Below, one piece after another: positions 61,829-64,000 of a stretch of DNA of 64,000 nt. Source of the stretch: Rhodoplanes sp. (GTDB lineage: Bacteria > Pseudomonadota > Alphaproteobacteria > Rhizobiales > Xanthobacteraceae); the NCBI RefSeq assembly GCF_013377085.1, contig NZ_JACAAX010000002.1, forward strand, positions 1 through 64,000. The letters are read 5' to 3'. The stretch's first letter is position 1. Each line of letters opens with the position of its first letter. The translations under genes and the position numbers were made by a program. The notes under the pieces were generated by a model. It was not told the DNA's origin. It worked only from the letters and a program-made list of their open reading frames with translations, and made no database searches.

Positions 61829-61939
61829 ATGTCTGCCGGGGCGGGCCCGGCGAGACCGAAATCCCTCGCGCACCCTCCGGAAGAGTACGATTTTTCGTTT
61901 TGCTCCCGCCGCGTTGCCCCAGGGAGATGGATATTTTAA
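61829..61939 (+). other. Possible leader ORF upstream of cysK
   Basis: An open frame of 36 codons (starts MSAGAGPAR, ends GRWIF) with a weak GAGAAG upstream. Its TAA overlaps the ATG of a second 18-codon frame at 61939-61995 (starts MRRPSSTGRG). Expression is not shown; both may be chance frames inside a structured leader. Confidence 0.25.
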
Positions 61940-62002
61940 TGAGGAGACCCTCATCGACGGGCCGCGGGCCCGCGAAGTCCTCATCGACGGGCTGAGCCCG
62001 TC
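61939..62002 (+). promoter_or_regulatory. Structured cysK leader with tandem hairpins
   Basis: Three stems in a row: ATGAGG-AGAC-CCTCAT (61939-61954), CGGGCC-GCG-GGCCCG (61958-61972 region) and GACGGGC-TGA-GCCCGTC (61986-62002), ending 17 bases before cysK. The sequence CCTCATCGACGGGC is repeated exactly at 61949-61962 and 61979-61992, so ATGAGG could pair with either copy, giving mutually exclusive folds. This is the layout of an attenuator or translation switch, but no known riboswitch class is recognised. Confidence 0.4.
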
Positions 62003-62019
62003 CGCAGTGGAGAGATGTC

Positions 62020-63009
<990 letters not shown>

Positions 63010-63031
63010 TCGCCTCGACGAGATATCCGCC

Positions 63032-63181
63032 TCACGGCGGGTCGGACGACACCGGCGGCCGGTCCTCGATCGAGGGCCGGCCGTTCGTTTTGGCACGCCG
63101 CACCGAGACGAGCTGCCACACCGCAAAGGCGACTGCACTGCCGGTGAACAGCACCTCGATGGCGACCAGCGGCCAGTCCAT
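63032..63181 (-). CDS. Small single-span membrane protein
   Basis: A 49-residue protein, MDWPLVAIEVLFTGSAVAFAV with one hydrophobic helix, then a basic VRRAKTNGRP turn and a Pro/Asp-rich tail. Too short for most gene finders. It follows the 63203-63391 gene by 21 bases in the same direction and ends 22 bases from the cysK stop. Function unknown; likely cotranscribed with the next two genes. Confidence 0.65.
   Translation of the reverse strand: MDWPLVAIEVLFTGSAVAFAVWQLVSVRRAKTNGRPSIEDRPPVSSDPP
63057..63082 (+). terminator. Candidate cysK terminator
   Basis: A 26-base near-perfect palindrome: GGCCGGTCCTCGA and TCGAGGGCCGGCC (one mismatched pair), followed at once by GTTCGTTTTGG. It begins 48 bases after the cysK stop and lies within the C-terminal coding part of the minus-strand small gene. 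The tail is T-rich but interrupted. Confidence 0.45.
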
Positions 63182-63202
63182 CGGATCGCCTTTTCGCGCG
63201 GC

Positions 63203-63391
63203 TCAGCGGGCCGGCGGCCGGCCGGACCGGGCGGTGGGCCGAACCGGGGCCGAAGCCGGCGCGGACGCGTCGCCACCCGGCTGCGGGGCGCGCGGCCGCC
63301 GCAGCGTCGCCAGCTCGCGAAACGCGAACCCGAAGACCACGGCGAGGGCGAGGATCAGCTCGACCAGGACCAGACTCGAATCGCCGTCCAT
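63203..63391 (-). CDS. Small single-span membrane protein
   Basis: A 62-residue protein: N-terminal acidic MDGDSS, a helix VLVELILALAVVFGFAFREL, then a basic, Pro/Ala-rich cytoplasmic tail (about 35-62). Orientation N-out, C-in is likely from the positive residues after the helix. It is 32 bases downstream of the next gene. No family recognised. Confidence 0.72.
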   Translation of the reverse strand: MDGDSSLVLVELILALAVVFGFAFRELATLRRPRAPQPGGDASAPASAPVRPTARSGRPPAR

Positions 63392-63423
63392 GCGTCCTCC
63401 GTCCGGCCGGATGCCTCCGGTCC

Positions 63424-63915
63424 TCAGCGGGCGCCGCGCCTGCGCGGAATGCCGCCGTCGGGCGGGCCGGGATCGTTGGCCGGCCTGCCGACATAGGACG
63501 GCGTCTTCGCGACGGCCGTCGTCGCGGCCGCCGGCCCGGCCTTCGCCTCTGCCGCCGCGGCCTCGGCGACCGCGAGATCGCTCATCCGGTAGCTGGTCCG
63601 CAGGCTCATCCAGGTGCCGTAGGCGGCAAGAAGCGCCAGCACGCCGGCGAGATCGAACCAGGACAGCAGCTCCTCGCCGTCCAGCACGAGAAACAGCACC
63701 GCCGTCTTGAGGCCCGCATAGGCGAGGAAGAACAGGATCACGGGCCGCATGATCTCGCCGAAGGCGGCGACCGAACGCAGTCCCGGCTCGGTCGGGACGA
63801 TGCCGCGAGCCGCGGCGGCGGCGCGGGCAGCCAGCACCCGGCGCTTGTGGGCGAAGCCGGCGAGCAGCAACACGGCCGCTGCCGCGAAGAAGGCGGTGCC
63901 GATCCAGTTCTGCAT
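63424..63915 (-). CDS. Hypothetical inner-membrane protein
   Basis: A 163-residue protein with three or four hydrophobic helices (about 5-22, 57-77 and 82-105) and an Ala/Pro-rich, positively charged C-terminal tail of about 50 residues (about 115-163) that is probably disordered. No family recognised. It heads a run of three small membrane-protein genes on the minus strand; the 85 bases upstream to the end of the window contain no gene I can see. Confidence 0.75.
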   Translation of the reverse strand: MQNWIGTAFFAAAAVLLLAGFAHKRRVLAARAAAAARGIVPTEPGLRSVAAFGEIMRPVILFFLAYAGLKTAVLFLVLDGEELLSWFDLAGVLALLAAYGTWMSLRTSYRMSDLAVAEAAAAEAKAGPAAATTAVAKTPSYVGRPANDPGPPDGGIPRRRGAR

Positions 63916-64000
63916 GGCGCGCTCCCGATAATCCGATCTTTTGCGGTCAGCGCATCATGACCCCGGCACAAAGGCAAATCACAGGGCCGGGACCGTGCCG

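Overview
The window reads as one stretch of a GC-rich alphaproteobacterial chromosome, most likely order Hyphomicrobiales (Bradyrhizobium / Rhodopseudomonas / Xanthobacteraceae-like). The pointers are a rhizobial-type O-succinylhomoserine sulfhydrylase (MetZ), a membrane-bound ferritin MbfA with an Irr-type iron-control box, a DUF1640 protein, Bug/TctC binding proteins, and several families of dispersed inverted-repeat elements of the kind common in these genomes. The taxonomy is an inference from gene content. No phage, insertion sequence, CRISPR array or rRNA was seen; one tRNA-Arg(CCT) is present.

Layout. 1-6 kb: tail of a dihydrolipoamide acyltransferase gene, a PH-domain membrane protein, a 2-hydroxyacid dehydrogenase, a two-domain Omp19/Inh-like secreted protein and the macA-macB efflux pair. 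6.4-14.7 kb: an IclR-controlled catabolic cluster (two Bug/TctC binding proteins, aldehyde dehydrogenase, SDR, BKACE beta-keto acid cleavage enzyme; divergently a DUF6282 hydrolase and a cupin). 14.8-17.8 kb: threonine-aldolase-like lyase, DctA carrier and GntR regulator. 17.9-24.6 kb: radC, mbfA, a phosphoesterase, hydroxypyruvate isomerase, and a methyltransferase-like / MetF-like pair. 24.9-30.5 kb: Tat-exported amidohydrolase, deacetylase-fold protein, and the ergothioneine genes egtD and egtB.

30.8-35 kb: a taurine/sulfonate-type ABC transporter divergent from metZ. 35-43.3 kb, all on the minus strand: CobW-type GTPase, the three subunits of a molybdenum hydroxylase with an ABC binding protein inserted between them, and twin metal-dependent amidohydrolases. 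43.3-44.3 kb: one kilobase without a convincing gene but with several perfect hairpins. 45-55.3 kb: a same-strand block running from an NMT1-type ABC transporter through SDR, aminotransferase, alpha/beta hydrolase, M20 amidase, GNAT and GntR to a UbiD decarboxylase. 55.8-64 kb: housekeeping and small genes, including a phosphatase / fructosamine kinase pair, tRNA-Arg, a nuclease-fold protein, an M48 lipoprotein, cysK with a structured leader, and three small membrane proteins.

Taken together the window is a scavenging and catabolism region: five solute-binding proteins, three local regulators (one IclR, two GntR/FCD) and many hydrolases, dehydrogenases and decarboxylases whose substrates cannot be read from sequence. 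The best candidates for something new are the BKACE/DUF6282/cupin cluster, the UbiD-M20-aminotransferase block, the methyltransferase/MetF pair, the hairpin-rich 43.7-44.0 kb stretch and the cysK leader.
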